A stretch of 32,174 bases of DNA, taken from assembly GCA_029210125.1 (NCBI GenBank), contig JARGPR010000019.1:1-32174 (forward strand). Direction: 5' to 3'. Origin of the DNA: Pseudomonadales bacterium. GTDB taxonomy: Bacteria; Pseudomonadota; Gammaproteobacteria; Pseudomonadales; JAHRWD01. Shown in pieces: positions 19,759 through 27,351 of this stretch. Below the pieces are notes generated by a model that was given only the letters and a program-made list of their open reading frames with translations, was not told the origin of the DNA and did no database searches. How positions within the stretch are numbered: position 1 is the first letter of the stretch; each line of letters starts with the position of its first letter. Made by a program: the position numbers and the translations under genes.

Positions 19759-20124
19759 ATGAAAATGAATTATTTTGTGTTTGGAACAAATAATAAGGAA
19801 ACGGCAGTTGCGTTTTATGATGAACTATTTGATGGGTGTGGGTTAAATAAAATTCAAGAGCAGGGACGAATGGTGCTATGGGGGAACGACGAATTTATGT
19901 TTTCCATAGCAGAGCCGTTCGATGAAAGTCCAGCATCGAACGGAAATGGTACTATGCTTGGCTTTCATGTTGAGGCAATCGAAGAGGTAAATCGATTACA
20001 CAAAAAGGCTCTTGAGTTAGGCGGTTCGAGTGAAGGTGATCCTAGAATGCGTTCTAATATGCATTCGGCCTACGTAAGAGATCTAGATAATAATAAAATA
20101 TGTTTCTATACGAGCAATGCTTAA
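19759..20124 (+). CDS. VOC family (glyoxalase-like) protein
   Basis: This 121-residue single-domain protein has the vicinal-oxygen-chelate fold: MNYFVFGTNNKETAVAFYDELF at the start, a central MLGFHVEAIEEVNRLHKKALELGG, and SAYVRDLDNNKICFY at the end. Two beta-alpha-beta modules can be traced. Members range from glyoxalases and dioxygenases to antibiotic-binding or fosfomycin-type resistance proteins, and the substrate cannot be told here. Such genes are frequent integron cargo. ATG at 19759 gives the proper first strand; an upstream in-frame start at 19708 would overlap the previous gene. The TAA stop is embedded in the RYYYAAC element of attC site 4. Confidence 0.85.
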   Translation: MKMNYFVFGTNNKETAVAFYDELFDGCGLNKIQEQGRMVLWGNDEFMFSIAEPFDESPASNGNGTMLGFHVEAIEEVNRLHKKALELGGSSEGDPRMRSNMHSAYVRDLDNNKICFYTSNA

Positions 20125-20223
20125 CAAGATAATAAAATATGGCCCACAAAAAAAACCTGGACTGCCCATCACAAGACGAACTGTCAGGTTACGTCAATGT
20201 CAAAAGCCCATAGTAAGTTAAGA
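20119..20223 (+). repeat. attC site 4 (imperfect)
   Basis: GCTTAAC (20119-20125) fits RYYYAAC and overlaps the VOC stop codon. It is mirrored by GTTAAGA (20217-20223), which matches GTTRRRY except at the last base. Inside, AACCTG (20154-20159) pairs with CAGGTT (20185-20190), with an unpaired base in the extension. The spacing of about 105 bases is within attC range. Confidence 0.55.
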
Positions 20224-20258
20224 GATTCGGCGCAGCCCACAAGGAGAAGATAACACTA

Positions 20259-20984
20259 ATGTCTACAGTCAAAGAGCATTACGAAAATGTCCTATCAGAA
20301 GTCTATGTTTGGATGTTTGATGGTTTTGATAATGCTCTCCAAAAGAATGCTGATTTCTTCAAGAGACATAAGATAAGCCCTAGGCAATCTGGCATTGCCA
20401 TTGATCTTGGCGCGGGCTGTGGATTCCAGTCTATTCCATTAGCTGAGGTAGGCTTTAATGTAACTGCCATTGATCTAGACCACAAGCTACTGAGTGATTT
20501 AGAAAACCGTTCTGCTCAGTTACCTATTAAAATAGTCCAAGACGACCTTGTTGATTTTGATAAGCATACCCAAGGCAATGCCGAACTAATTGTCTGTATG
20601 ACGGACACACTTTGTCATCTTGAGTCCAAGGACAAGGTTAAATCTCTCTTTGAGAAGGTAGTAACTTCACTGGAGGAGAAAGGGCTGTTCATCATCACCT
20701 TTCGAGATTTGTCATTTGAACTTCCGGAGCTTGAACGGTTTATACCCGTGAAGAGTGATGATGACACCGTATTTACCTGCTTCCTGGAATATGAACCAGA
20801 AACGGTTAAGGTTCACGACCTGGTGTATAGAAAAAAAGATGGCAACTGGTCTCTTAATAAGAGTTACTACAGAAAACTAAGATTATCGAAACAGTGGATA
20901 GAGGAACAGCTTACAAAAATTGGCTTTACTCAGTTTGAGTCAACTATTGATAAAGGATTGGTCACTGTAATTGCAGTCAAATGA
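20259..20984 (+). CDS. Class I SAM-dependent methyltransferase (cassette gene)
   Basis: This 241-residue cytoplasmic protein has the Rossmann-like methyltransferase fold. Motif I is IDLGAGCGFQS (about 48-58), the acidic residue after strand 2 is in VTAIDLDHKLL, the post-II region is VQDDLVDF, and ELIVCMTDTLCHLE and KGLFIITFRDLSFE give strands 4 and 5. The N-terminus YENVLSEVYVWMFDGF resembles small-molecule methyltransferases, but the substrate is unknown. AAGGAGAAG lies upstream of ATG at 20259. The gene is located between attC site 4 and the short site 5. Confidence 0.85.
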   Translation: MSTVKEHYENVLSEVYVWMFDGFDNALQKNADFFKRHKISPRQSGIAIDLGAGCGFQSIPLAEVGFNVTAIDLDHKLLSDLENRSAQLPIKIVQDDLVDFDKHTQGNAELIVCMTDTLCHLESKDKVKSLFEKVVTSLEEKGLFIITFRDLSFELPELERFIPVKSDDDTVFTCFLEYEPETVKVHDLVYRKKDGNWSLNKSYYRKLRLSKQWIEEQLTKIGFTQFESTIDKGLVTVIAVK

Positions 20985-20990
20985 AACACA

Positions 20991-21030
20991 CCGAACAAGT
21001 CAAAGCAGTTGGATATTTTAAAGCGTTAGC
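20991..21030 (+). repeat. Shortened attC-like site 5
   Basis: CCGAACAAGTC (20991-21001) and TTTAAAGCGTTAGC (21017-21030) bracket only 40 bases. The right end shares TTTAAAGCGTTAGC with attC site 1. The core is good but the internal stem is mostly missing, so it is probably a deleted or inactive attC. It starts 6 bases after the methyltransferase stop. Confidence 0.5.
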
Positions 21031-21062
21031 TGCGCTAGAACCCTACCCAGGAGTATAAAAGG

Positions 21063-21689
21063 ATGTATGTCCCGGATCACTTCAAAGAAGAAAACCACGA
21101 AAAGCTTCAACAGTACATTCGTGATTATAGCTTCGGACTGCTCATCATCGCCGACGATGAAGGGATTGAGGCCAACCATGTTCCGTTTCATCTGAGTTCT
21201 AGCGTAAACGGTTCTCTTGGGCAACTTCAGTGCCATTTGGCTCGCGGTAACCCAGCCTGGCAACGGATTCAAAGCGGAGCTCGAGTTCTTGCGGTTTTTC
21301 AGGGGCCAGATGCTTACGTTTCCCCCTCATGGTATGCAACCAAGGCAGAGACAGGCCGAGTTGTTCCAACATGGAACTATCTGGCAGTTCATGCGCAAGG
21401 TAGCGCTCGGGTTATTCTGGATCCAAGCTGGTTGAAGCATCATCTCGATCAGCTAACAAACCAACATGAATCGCAAATGGACGCTCCCTGGTCTGTGGAT
21501 GACGCACCAACGGATTTCACTGAACGTTTAGTGCAGGCTATTGTTGGCATCGAGATCAAGATTGAAACACTGACGGGTAAGCTGAAAGCAAGCCAGAATC
21601 AGCCAGAGAAGAACCGGACCGGTGTCAAAGTTGCCTTAGAGCTCGAAGAAAAAGCGCGGAAGCTCGCGATGGCCAAGTTCATCAGTTAA
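21063..21689 (+). CDS. PaiB-like FMN-binding split-barrel protein
   Basis: This 208-residue protein matches the PaiB family throughout: MYVPDHFKEEN at the start, GIEANHVPFHL, GHLARGNPAW-type segment (HLARGNPAW), VFQGPDAYVSPSWYATKAETGRVVPTWNY and the C-terminal IVGIEIKIETLTGKLKASQNQ and RTGVKVALE blocks. PaiB proteins have an FMN-binding split-barrel fold; in Bacillus they were first described as transcriptional repressors of sporulation and protease genes, but the biochemical role in proteobacteria is unsettled and heme or flavin binding is possible. The gene has CCAGGAG upstream of ATG at 21063. It follows the shortened attC site 5. Confidence 0.92.
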   Translation: MYVPDHFKEENHEKLQQYIRDYSFGLLIIADDEGIEANHVPFHLSSSVNGSLGQLQCHLARGNPAWQRIQSGARVLAVFQGPDAYVSPSWYATKAETGRVVPTWNYLAVHAQGSARVILDPSWLKHHLDQLTNQHESQMDAPWSVDDAPTDFTERLVQAIVGIEIKIETLTGKLKASQNQPEKNRTGVKVALELEEKARKLAMAKFIS

Positions 21690-21753
21690 CCATTAGCTGT
21701 TCGATCAGCTCCATCCAAGCCACCGCAAAGCCCAACGCTATGTACCCGTGATA

Positions 21754-21789
21754 CCCACGCTACTGACATAACGTTGTCAGTAGCGTGGG
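21754..21789. promoter_or_regulatory. Operator dyad A upstream of the first ABM gene
   Basis: CCCACGCTACTGACA (21754-21768) and TGTCAGTAGCGTGGG (21775-21789) are perfect 15-bp inverted copies around TAACGT. The inner ACTGACA-N6-TGTCAGT followed by AGCG recurs at 22938-22961 before the second ABM gene. It lies 45 bases upstream of the first ABM start and is probably bound by the WYL/YafY-type regulator encoded nearby. The long outer stem could also act as a hairpin. Confidence 0.75.
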
Positions 21790-21833
21790 ATTATTATGAG
21801 GTATTATCAATAGCTAATTAGGGTAACCAAAAC

Positions 21834-22166
21834 ATGTCAGATTCATTGAATAACATTGCGGGTATAAGTTCTTTTGTTGGAATGGAGTTTTGCACCTTTA
21901 TGCTTAAAGAAGGTGCATCTGAAAAACAAATGCTTGAAGCCGCAAAAAATATGGAGAAGGAATTTCTATCACAAGAGCAGGGGTTTCTCGGTCACGCAGT
22001 TCTAAAGGGAAAAGATGGTACATATGTAGACTTGGCCTTTGCCACATCTCAACAGAAGGCGGAAGCAATATGTGAAAAATGGGTGGAGAATGAATTCTCT
22101 CTCGAATATCTTAACTTTATTGATTCTGAATCAGTAGATTTAAGTTTTTGGCAGCGGATACAATAA
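21834..22166 (+). CDS. ABM-fold protein, cytoplasmic
   Basis: This 110-residue protein looks like a single antibiotic-biosynthesis-monooxygenase (ABM, dimeric alpha-beta barrel) domain: FCTFMLKEGASEKQMLEAAKNMEKEFLSQE, then GFLGHAVLKGKDGTYVDLAFATS and a helix with AEAICEKW. It aligns over its length with the exported protein at 23027-23422 (shared pattern of SE/DEQ helix, FL..Q.GF, Y.D and an EK helix), so the two are paralogues. There is no signal peptide, so it is cytoplasmic. Its reaction is unknown; ABM proteins include quinone monooxygenases, heme-degrading enzymes and non-catalytic proteins. The operator dyad A precedes it, and its stop codon lies in attC-like site 6. Confidence 0.72.
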   Translation: MSDSLNNIAGISSFVGMEFCTFMLKEGASEKQMLEAAKNMEKEFLSQEQGFLGHAVLKGKDGTYVDLAFATSQQKAEAICEKWVENEFSLEYLNFIDSESVDLSFWQRIQ

Positions 22167-22239
22167 ATGCCTAGAAGTTGCATTAACCTGATCCACTTAT
22201 ACGCCATTTTTCTGTGCCGCACGGCATTTAGCGTTAGGC
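22164..22239 (+). repeat. attC-like site 6
   Basis: The right end GCGTTAGGC (core GTTAGGC, 22233-22239) is identical to that of attC site 2. TAAATGCC (22164-22171) and GGCATTTA (22213-22220) are perfect 8-bp inverted copies, and the left one includes the stop codon of the ABM gene. The left outer core is poorly conserved. Length is 76 bases, and the next gene starts 17 bases on. Confidence 0.65.
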
Positions 22240-22255
22240 TTCAAGAAAGGAACAG

Positions 22256-22942
22256 ATGAGAAAAGCTGACAAATTATTCCAGCTAACCAACCTAATCCGC
22301 GTAAAACAGCCGATTACTGCGAGTCAAATCGCAACGGAACTTGAGGTGTCAGTTAGAACCGTTTACCGGTACATTGATGATTTATCAGTGAGTGGTATAC
22401 CGATTTACGGTACCGCAGGTGTAGGCTATCGGCTCCATGAAGATTATGAACTTCCACCTCTCAATCTCACTGATAAAGAAGTCGATGTTTTGATGCTTGG
22501 CATTAAGATGGTTAGTACCTGGACTGGCGATGTCTTATCTGATTCGGCGCAATCACTCGCAAACAAAATTGAAGCTGTATTACCAAAACATGTTAGAGAT
22601 GAATATTCATCTAAAGTCTATGCTCCTGATTTATTAATCCGCAGAAATGAAAGAGACATTTGGGAGATGTGTTACAAAGCGATTAAGGGAGAACACTGCC
22701 TATCTATTAGCTACCAAACACCAGATGGGAATAAGACAGAGAGAAAGATACGCCCATTAGGGTTGTTTTATTGGGGTGGAAAATGGACAGTCGGAAGCTG
22801 GTGCTTCCTTAGAAAGGACTTTCGTGATTTTAGGTTAGACCGGATTGAAACGATTAAAATTTGTAAAAATACATGCATAGAAAACCAAGGCATTAATTTG
22901 CAGTCTTACTTGGCAGCAATAGAAAAACCCTCATGTAACTGA
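22256..22942 (+). CDS. WYL-domain (YafY-type) transcriptional regulator
   Basis: This 228-residue regulator has an N-terminal HTH_11 winged helix (ADKLFQLTNLIRVKQPITASQIATELEVSVRTVYRYIDDLS, about 4-45, split by natural helix turns). A WYL-type sensor domain follows (about 135-205) with KIRPLGLFYWGGKWTVGSW and DFRDFRLDRI, as in the YafY subfamily that often controls adjacent small genes. WYL domains bind small or nucleic-acid ligands; the signal here is unknown. AAAGGAA precedes ATG at 22256. The stop codon overlaps operator dyad B, and a matching dyad A lies upstream of the first ABM gene, so I infer it controls both ABM genes. No dyad was seen in front of the regulator itself. Confidence 0.92.
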   Translation: MRKADKLFQLTNLIRVKQPITASQIATELEVSVRTVYRYIDDLSVSGIPIYGTAGVGYRLHEDYELPPLNLTDKEVDVLMLGIKMVSTWTGDVLSDSAQSLANKIEAVLPKHVRDEYSSKVYAPDLLIRRNERDIWEMCYKAIKGEHCLSISYQTPDGNKTERKIRPLGLFYWGGKWTVGSWCFLRKDFRDFRLDRIETIKICKNTCIENQGINLQSYLAAIEKPSCN

Positions 22943-22957
22943 CAATACGGTGTCAGT
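22938..22957. promoter_or_regulatory. Operator dyad B upstream of the second ABM gene
   Basis: ACTGACA (22938-22944) and TGTCAGT (22951-22957) are perfect 7-bp inverted copies around ATACGG, followed by AGCGGG. The dyad and its right flank repeat the core of dyad A at 21754-21789, including spacing. It overlaps the stop codon of the regulator gene and lies about 70 bases upstream of the second ABM start. Confidence 0.75.
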
Positions 22958-23026
22958 AGCGGGCGCTTACACTCTTATCTTTTTTAACAGCTAAACAATC
23001 TTAGCTAAACAACAAGGATGATTAGC

Positions 23027-23422
23027 ATGAAGGCAATCAAGCATAAGCGTGTATTAGCAACTATTTTTTTGTCATTAGGAGGTATAACGACGAGTTTACA
23101 TGCTGGAGAAGCAGCTATTGAGTGGGCACCTTTTGTAAAGGCTGCCAATGTAACTGATGAGCAATTGGTTGCAGCAGCAAATACTGTAAACAGAAATTTC
23201 CTTGCTAATCAAAAAGGCTTTATAAGGCGAGAGCTTATAAAAAAAAATGAGCGTGAATATGCCGATGTGGTTTACTGGCAAACAAAACCCGATGCTGTTA
23301 CAGCAGGAGAAAAAGTAAGCACCTGCATTGAGTGTAATGAGTATTTCAAGTTAATGGCAGTGGGGGTAAGAACAGGTGATGAATTTTCACATTACACTAT
23401 CATCAAGAGCTGGAGCCGATAG
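23027..23422 (+). CDS. Exported ABM-fold protein, paralogue of the upstream ABM protein
   Basis: This 131-residue protein has a signal peptide (about 1-23: KAIKHKR, hydrophobic core, ending LHA) followed by an ABM-like domain: IEWAPFVKAANVTDEQLVAAANTVNRNFLANQKGF (interrupted here by helix breaks), then REYADVVYWQTKPDA and CIECNEYFKLM. It is similar over its length to the cytoplasmic protein at 21834-22166. It should act in the periplasm. The start is taken at ATG 23027 because AAGGA lies nine bases upstream; an ATG at 23018 overlaps that ribosome binding site. Operator dyad B precedes it. The TfoX C-terminal-domain gene follows after 11 bases and is likely co-transcribed. Confidence 0.72.
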   Translation: MKAIKHKRVLATIFLSLGGITTSLHAGEAAIEWAPFVKAANVTDEQLVAAANTVNRNFLANQKGFIRRELIKKNEREYADVVYWQTKPDAVTAGEKVSTCIECNEYFKLMAVGVRTGDEFSHYTIIKSWSR

Positions 23423-23433
23423 TAAATACAGCT

Positions 23434-23697
23434 ATGAGACTTAAAGACTTAAAAGGGTTTGGCCCCAAAAGTGAAGAAATTCTATCCAAGGTTAATATAA
23501 CCTCGGTTGAAGATTTCATGGCTACGGACCCTTATGACTTATACAAAGAACTAAAAATAAAAGTCAAAGGTACTGGGGTAAATTCAATCTATGCAATTAT
23601 AGGCGCTCAAGAAGGCTTACATTGGCAGGAAATTTCTAGAACTCGAAAATCTGAAATACTAATGATACTGGATGACATGGGATTGGCTCCAAAATAG
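23434..23697 (+). CDS. TfoX C-terminal domain protein
   Basis: This 87-residue protein consists of a helix-hairpin-helix-like TfoX_C domain only: LKDLKGFGPKSEEILSKVNI, TSVEDFMATDPYDLYKEL, then IYAIIGAQEGLHWQEISRTRKSEIL. In full TfoX/Sxy proteins this domain follows an N-terminal TfoX_N domain and the protein is linked to natural competence; stand-alone copies are common and not characterised. It starts 11 bases after the exported ABM gene and is followed by a strong terminator, so the two form a short operon downstream of dyad B. Whether it belongs functionally with the ABM proteins is not known. Confidence 0.85.
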   Translation: MRLKDLKGFGPKSEEILSKVNITSVEDFMATDPYDLYKELKIKVKGTGVNSIYAIIGAQEGLHWQEISRTRKSEILMILDDMGLAPK

Positions 23698-23706
23698 AAC
23701 CCTAAT

Positions 23707-23742
23707 ATGGCGCGCGACTTTACCGCCCAACGCGCCATTTTT
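23707..23742 (+). terminator. Rho-independent terminator after the TfoX_C gene
   Basis: ATGGCGCG (23707-23714) pairs with CGCGCCAT (23731-23738) and a T run (23738-23742) follows. It lies 10 bases after the stop codon and ends the ABM-TfoX_C transcription unit. Confidence 0.88.
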
Positions 23743-23940
23743 ATGAATTACACTCTGCTTTAGGCGTCAAATGATCTATTCCGCTGATTCTATAGAGAAG
23801 CCCTCAAATCGGTAGGTCGACAAAATATTGCTGAAGATACCTTGGACAATGGAGGCTCTTCAAACAACTGAGGGATTACTTAAAAAGAGGTTTTTACACA
23901 GCCTCGGTATACGCAACCGTACTATAGATAGGAGAGTAAA

Positions 23941-24348
23941 ATGAAGAATCTATCGGGATCATGCTTGTGTGGAAAAGTGGTAATTCATATTCCAGACGAT
24001 TTTGAATATATGGGGAATTGCCACTGTTCGGAATGTAGAAAATTCTCCGGTTCTGATTACGCCTCGGTAGGTGGCTTAGATTCATCGAAGTTTAAGATTA
24101 TCAGTGGGGATAGTGATATTACTTACTTCCATAAAACCGAAGAAACTGATTTAGCATTTTGTTCCTTTTGTGGTTCTAGTTTATTTACGCGTAAAAATAA
24201 GAGTCACAAGCACAATATTCGTCTTGGGATTTTGAATGAGGCTCCATCGAAAACGCCCGCGTTTCATATCTTTACGGGTTCAAAAGCTGAGTGGAATCAC
24301 ATCTGTGATGACTTACCACAATTCAACGCAGGGCTTTCTACTGAGTAA
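23941..24348 (+). CDS. GFA/CENP-V family zinc protein
   Basis: This 135-residue protein has the GFA fold with its zinc-binding cysteines: CLC (Cys8, Cys10), CHCSEC (Cys27, Cys29, Cys32) and CSFCG (Cys74, Cys77). The start GSCLCGKVVIHI and the HCSECRKFSG stretch are typical. The family is named after a proposed glutathione-formaldehyde-activating enzyme, but most members have no proven reaction. TAGGAGAG precedes ATG at 23941. The 240 bases upstream hold only the terminator and otherwise nothing I recognise. The gene lies just left of the IS110 remnant, and no attC was found next to it. Confidence 0.92.
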   Translation: MKNLSGSCLCGKVVIHIPDDFEYMGNCHCSECRKFSGSDYASVGGLDSSKFKIISGDSDITYFHKTEETDLAFCSFCGSSLFTRKNKSHKHNIRLGILNEAPSKTPAFHIFTGSKAEWNHICDDLPQFNAGLSTE

Positions 24349-24399
24349 GCAGTATATGCGTAGCGAGCTACTGCTGGGGCAAGATCGAGGTCAGCCCCC

Positions 24400-24620
24400 C
24401 TATAAGTACTTAACTGCCCACTCCATGCTATCCCTCGCCATCGCTTTCAAGACGGTAATGAGTTTCCGCATACAAGCCATTAACGCGACCTTTTTATGTT
24501 TCCCCTGAGTCACCAGTTTTTGATAAAACGTTGATGATGGGGTTGCATTGGATCGCACTCATGGTTGCCATACAGAAGATGGCGCACACGCTGGCCCCGC
24601 CTCCCTTGAAAATTGGGGCT
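24400..24620 (-). pseudogene. IS110-family transposase C-terminal remnant
   Basis: Read on the minus strand, three short frames join into the C-terminal end of an IS110-family transposase: RVRHLLY, then MATMSAIQCNPIIN, then FYQKLVTQGKHKKVALMA and CMRKLITVLKAMARD, ending at a TAG at 24400-24402. The frame changes near 24571-24576 (bases missing in CTGTATGGCA) and again near 24527-24530 (after the AAC codon), and the N-terminal catalytic DEDD part is absent. So this is an old, broken insertion. No terminal repeats were identified, as expected for a family that often lacks them. Confidence 0.85.
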
Positions 24621-24906
24621 GGGTCTTTCCATACTGGCTATTTTCGGCGGGTACTGGCGGATTAACCTGTGGGTATTTTTTTCAACCGGCTGGCGAAAAC
24701 AGTATATCTAAAAGAAGAACTTATCTGGCGCCTTGGTCTCGCCGCGATGAAAGCAATCGTTTGGTATATGTTGAATACCCTCATCTCACGGTCGTTTTAT
24801 ATCACCATCACGGCGAAACGTGATGGCAATGATCTCAAGCGATGATTTGATATATAGAGAATATGCCGCGTACTTACTCCCCATCTGGCTATTCAAATTA
24901 TCTCTG
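24621..24906. other. Intergenic stretch, no gene recognised
   Basis: A frame of 91 codons on the plus strand (24548-24823) overlaps the IS110 remnant and has no recognisable features. I see no supported gene, RNA or repeat here; the sequence is probably further debris at the edge of the accessory region. Confidence 0.5.
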
Positions 24907-26943
24907 CTACAAGTTTGCCGCCAAACGACTACCCTGATTAATCGCTCTTTTGGCATCTAGTTCAACGGCCAAATCTGCGCCACCCATTAGAGTCACAGGA
25001 ATATTCGCTGCTTCCAGTGGTGCCAGCAAAGTGCGTAGTGGCTCCTGACCAGCGCAAATAATTACGTTATCCACTTCGAGCAATCGTTCTTCGTCACCTA
25101 CGGTAATGTGTAAACCTGCATCATCGATTTTTCGATAGGTGACGCCATTGAGCATGTTGACTCCTTTTTTAATCAGAGCAGCTCGATGTGTCCAGCCGGT
25201 AGTTTTCCCAAGACCCGCGCCGACTTTACTGGTTTTTCGTTGTAGCAGCGTGATCTCTCTTGGGGAGGGCTCAAAGGATTCCTCAACTCCTTCAATACCA
25301 CTTCTGGATCTCAATGTCGGATCTATGCCCCACTCCTTGAAAAAGGCCAGTTTATTGAGTGCGGTATTGGTTTTACCGTGGGCAAGCAGCTCGGCAACAT
25401 CAAAACCAATGCCACCTGCTCCAATGATGGCAACCCGTTTTCCAACCGGTTTTTTATCCCGAATCACATCTAGGTAGCTGAGTACTTTGGAGTGGTTTAC
25501 CCCTTCTATATCAAGCGCTCTTGGTACAATGCCGGTGGCCAGCATCACCTGATCGTATCCTCCGTTTATTAGGCTATCCGCTTCCACTGCATTGCCCAAA
25601 CGTATATTGACCCCGTATTTATCTAGCTCAGCCTGAAAGTAGTTAATGGTTTCCTGAAACTCCTCTTTGCCTGGAATCTGTTTGGCGATATTAAACTGGC
25701 CGCCGATTTTAGTTTGCGCATCAAACAATGTGACTTCATGACCACGTTTTGCGGCTACTCTGGCATAGGCCAAACCTGCAGGCCCGGCACCCACGACTGC
25801 GACTTTTTGGGGGCTGTGCGTGGGTAAATATGTTAGCTCGGTTTCGTGACAAGCTTGGGGATTGACTAGGCAGGAGGCCCTTTGTCCGGAAAAAGTATGG
25901 TCAAGACAGGCCTGGTTACAGCCAATGCAGATATTGATATTGGCGCGCTGCCCGTTGCGCGCTTTGTTTACAAATTCTGGGTCCGCCAGCATTGGCCGTG
26001 CCATTGAAACCAGATCGGCTTCCTCATCCGCCAACACCTGTTCCGCGACCTCTGGCGTATTAATACGATTACTCGCGCATACGGGTATTGAAATCTCTTT
26101 TCTTATTTCACCAGTCACAAAGGAAAATGCCGCGCGGGGCACCATTGTGGCGATGGTGGGAATACGTGCTTCGTGCCAACCAATACCGCTATTGATAATG
26201 GTTGCGCCGGCTGCTTCGATCGCTTTTGCCAGGGTTACTACTTCATCCCATGTGCTGCCGCCGGGAACCAGATCAAGCAATGACAGCCGATATACAATAA
26301 TAAACTCGTCGCCCACGCGCTCGCGAATGCGTGAAACGATTTCGATAGGAAAGCGCATACGGTTTTCGTAGCTACCACCCCATGAATCATCCCGCTGATT
26401 GGCTCGCTCAGAAAGAAACTGATTGATGATGTAACCCTCAGAGCCCATCACTTCAACCCCGTCGTAGCCAGCCGATTGAGCTAGCGCAGCCGCATTCACA
26501 AAGGATTCGATCTCGCCTTCAACCTCTTCTGCGCTCAATGGATGAGGAGGGAAGGGATAGATAGGTGATTTAATGGCCGAAGGTGCGACCAGGTCCTGTG
26601 AGTAGGATTGCCGCCCTGCATTTAACAGTTGCAGTGCAATTAAGCCGCCCTCTTCATGCACTCGTCGGGTCACGATTTTATGTCGTTCAGCATCTGCCTC
26701 AGAAATCATGGCTGATGAATGGGGCCCTAATCCACCCCTTGCAGAGGGGCTAAAACCACCAGTAATCAATAAACCAACACCACCCCTGGCTCTTGCTGCA
26801 AAAAACTCCGCCATTTTACCCAGGCCATCACTATCCTCCTCAAGTCCGGTGTGCATGGAGCCCATAATGGTCCGGCTTCGTAGTTTGGTGTATCCGAGAT
26901 CTAGCGGTTCGAGTAGTTTTGGGTAGGGGCTTGATTGGCTCAT
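24907..26943 (-). CDS. fadH: 2,4-dienoyl-CoA reductase (NADH:flavin oxidoreductase)
   Basis: FadH reduces 2,4-dienoyl-CoA during beta-oxidation of unsaturated fatty acids. This 678-residue protein has an N-terminal old-yellow-enzyme TIM barrel (about 1-340: LLEPLDLGYTKLRSRTIMGSMHTGLE, QLLNAGRQ, EVMGSEGYIINQFLS). A 4Fe-4S cluster motif follows, with CIGCNQAC and a fourth Cys in GQRASC. The FAD/NAD(P)-binding half contains VAVVGAGPAGLAYARVAAKRG and AIIGAGGIGFDVAELLAHG. Length and order match E. coli FadH (about 672). ATG at 26943 is chosen because GGAG is six bases upstream; a GTG at 26955 overlaps that site. Related family members act on other enones, so the substrate is probable rather than certain. 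Confidence 0.9.
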   Translation of the reverse strand: MSQSSPYPKLLEPLDLGYTKLRSRTIMGSMHTGLEEDSDGLGKMAEFFAARARGGVGLLITGGFSPSARGGLGPHSSAMISEADAERHKIVTRRVHEEGGLIALQLLNAGRQSYSQDLVAPSAIKSPIYPFPPHPLSAEEVEGEIESFVNAAALAQSAGYDGVEVMGSEGYIINQFLSERANQRDDSWGGSYENRMRFPIEIVSRIRERVGDEFIIVYRLSLLDLVPGGSTWDEVVTLAKAIEAAGATIINSGIGWHEARIPTIATMVPRAAFSFVTGEIRKEISIPVCASNRINTPEVAEQVLADEEADLVSMARPMLADPEFVNKARNGQRANINICIGCNQACLDHTFSGQRASCLVNPQACHETELTYLPTHSPQKVAVVGAGPAGLAYARVAAKRGHEVTLFDAQTKIGGQFNIAKQIPGKEEFQETINYFQAELDKYGVNIRLGNAVEADSLINGGYDQVMLATGIVPRALDIEGVNHSKVLSYLDVIRDKKPVGKRVAIIGAGGIGFDVAELLAHGKTNTALNKLAFFKEWGIDPTLRSRSGIEGVEESFEPSPREITLLQRKTSKVGAGLGKTTGWTHRAALIKKGVNMLNGVTYRKIDDAGLHITVGDEERLLEVDNVIICAGQEPLRTLLAPLEAANIPVTLMGGADLAVELDAKRAINQGSRLAANL

Positions 26944-27351
26944 ATTGGTCTCCACGCGGTTTATCGGATCGTTATTTTTATTGTTTAATCATTCGTATTG
27001 TGCACGACATTTGTTTAGAAAGCATCCGTACACAGTATCACCAATCATTCCTGAAAAACCACCTACTCGAATGCTTTTGGATTCGTTAACGTCGATCAAA
27101 AAAAGGAGCAAAGCACGATAATTTGAGCCAAAAAATTCGAGCTTAAACACCCAACGTTATTTTTATGGGATGCTGTTTGATAAAGGTTTTCTATTGCGTT
27201 ACTTCGAATCAAATAAAGAGCAGATAGCGCTTCTACTATTAGACTGTGTTCTCATGAAATACCGATTGTAGGAGAATAAAAAAGTACCTGCTTCGATGGA
27301 TGCTCTCGTTCTAACTTGATACGACAGTTTATCGAACGCCTGCTTCCATCC
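26944..27351. other. Intergenic stretch, no gene recognised
   Basis: This roughly 400-base AT-rich stretch holds the upstream region of fadH and the end region of the SDR gene, both on the minus strand. No reading frame with family resemblance, no hairpin terminator and no repeat that I could confirm are seen. Confidence 0.5.

Noticed and set aside
21690..21753. Possible attC after the PaiB-like gene (GTTAACC and CCCAACGC elements)
   Set aside because: No right-hand GTTRRRY core in the correct orientation and no nested stem were found; at best it is a decayed site.
24548..24823. 91-codon plus-strand frame right of the GFA gene
   Set aside because: It overlaps the IS110 remnant on the other strand, lacks a ribosome binding site and has no recognisable features.
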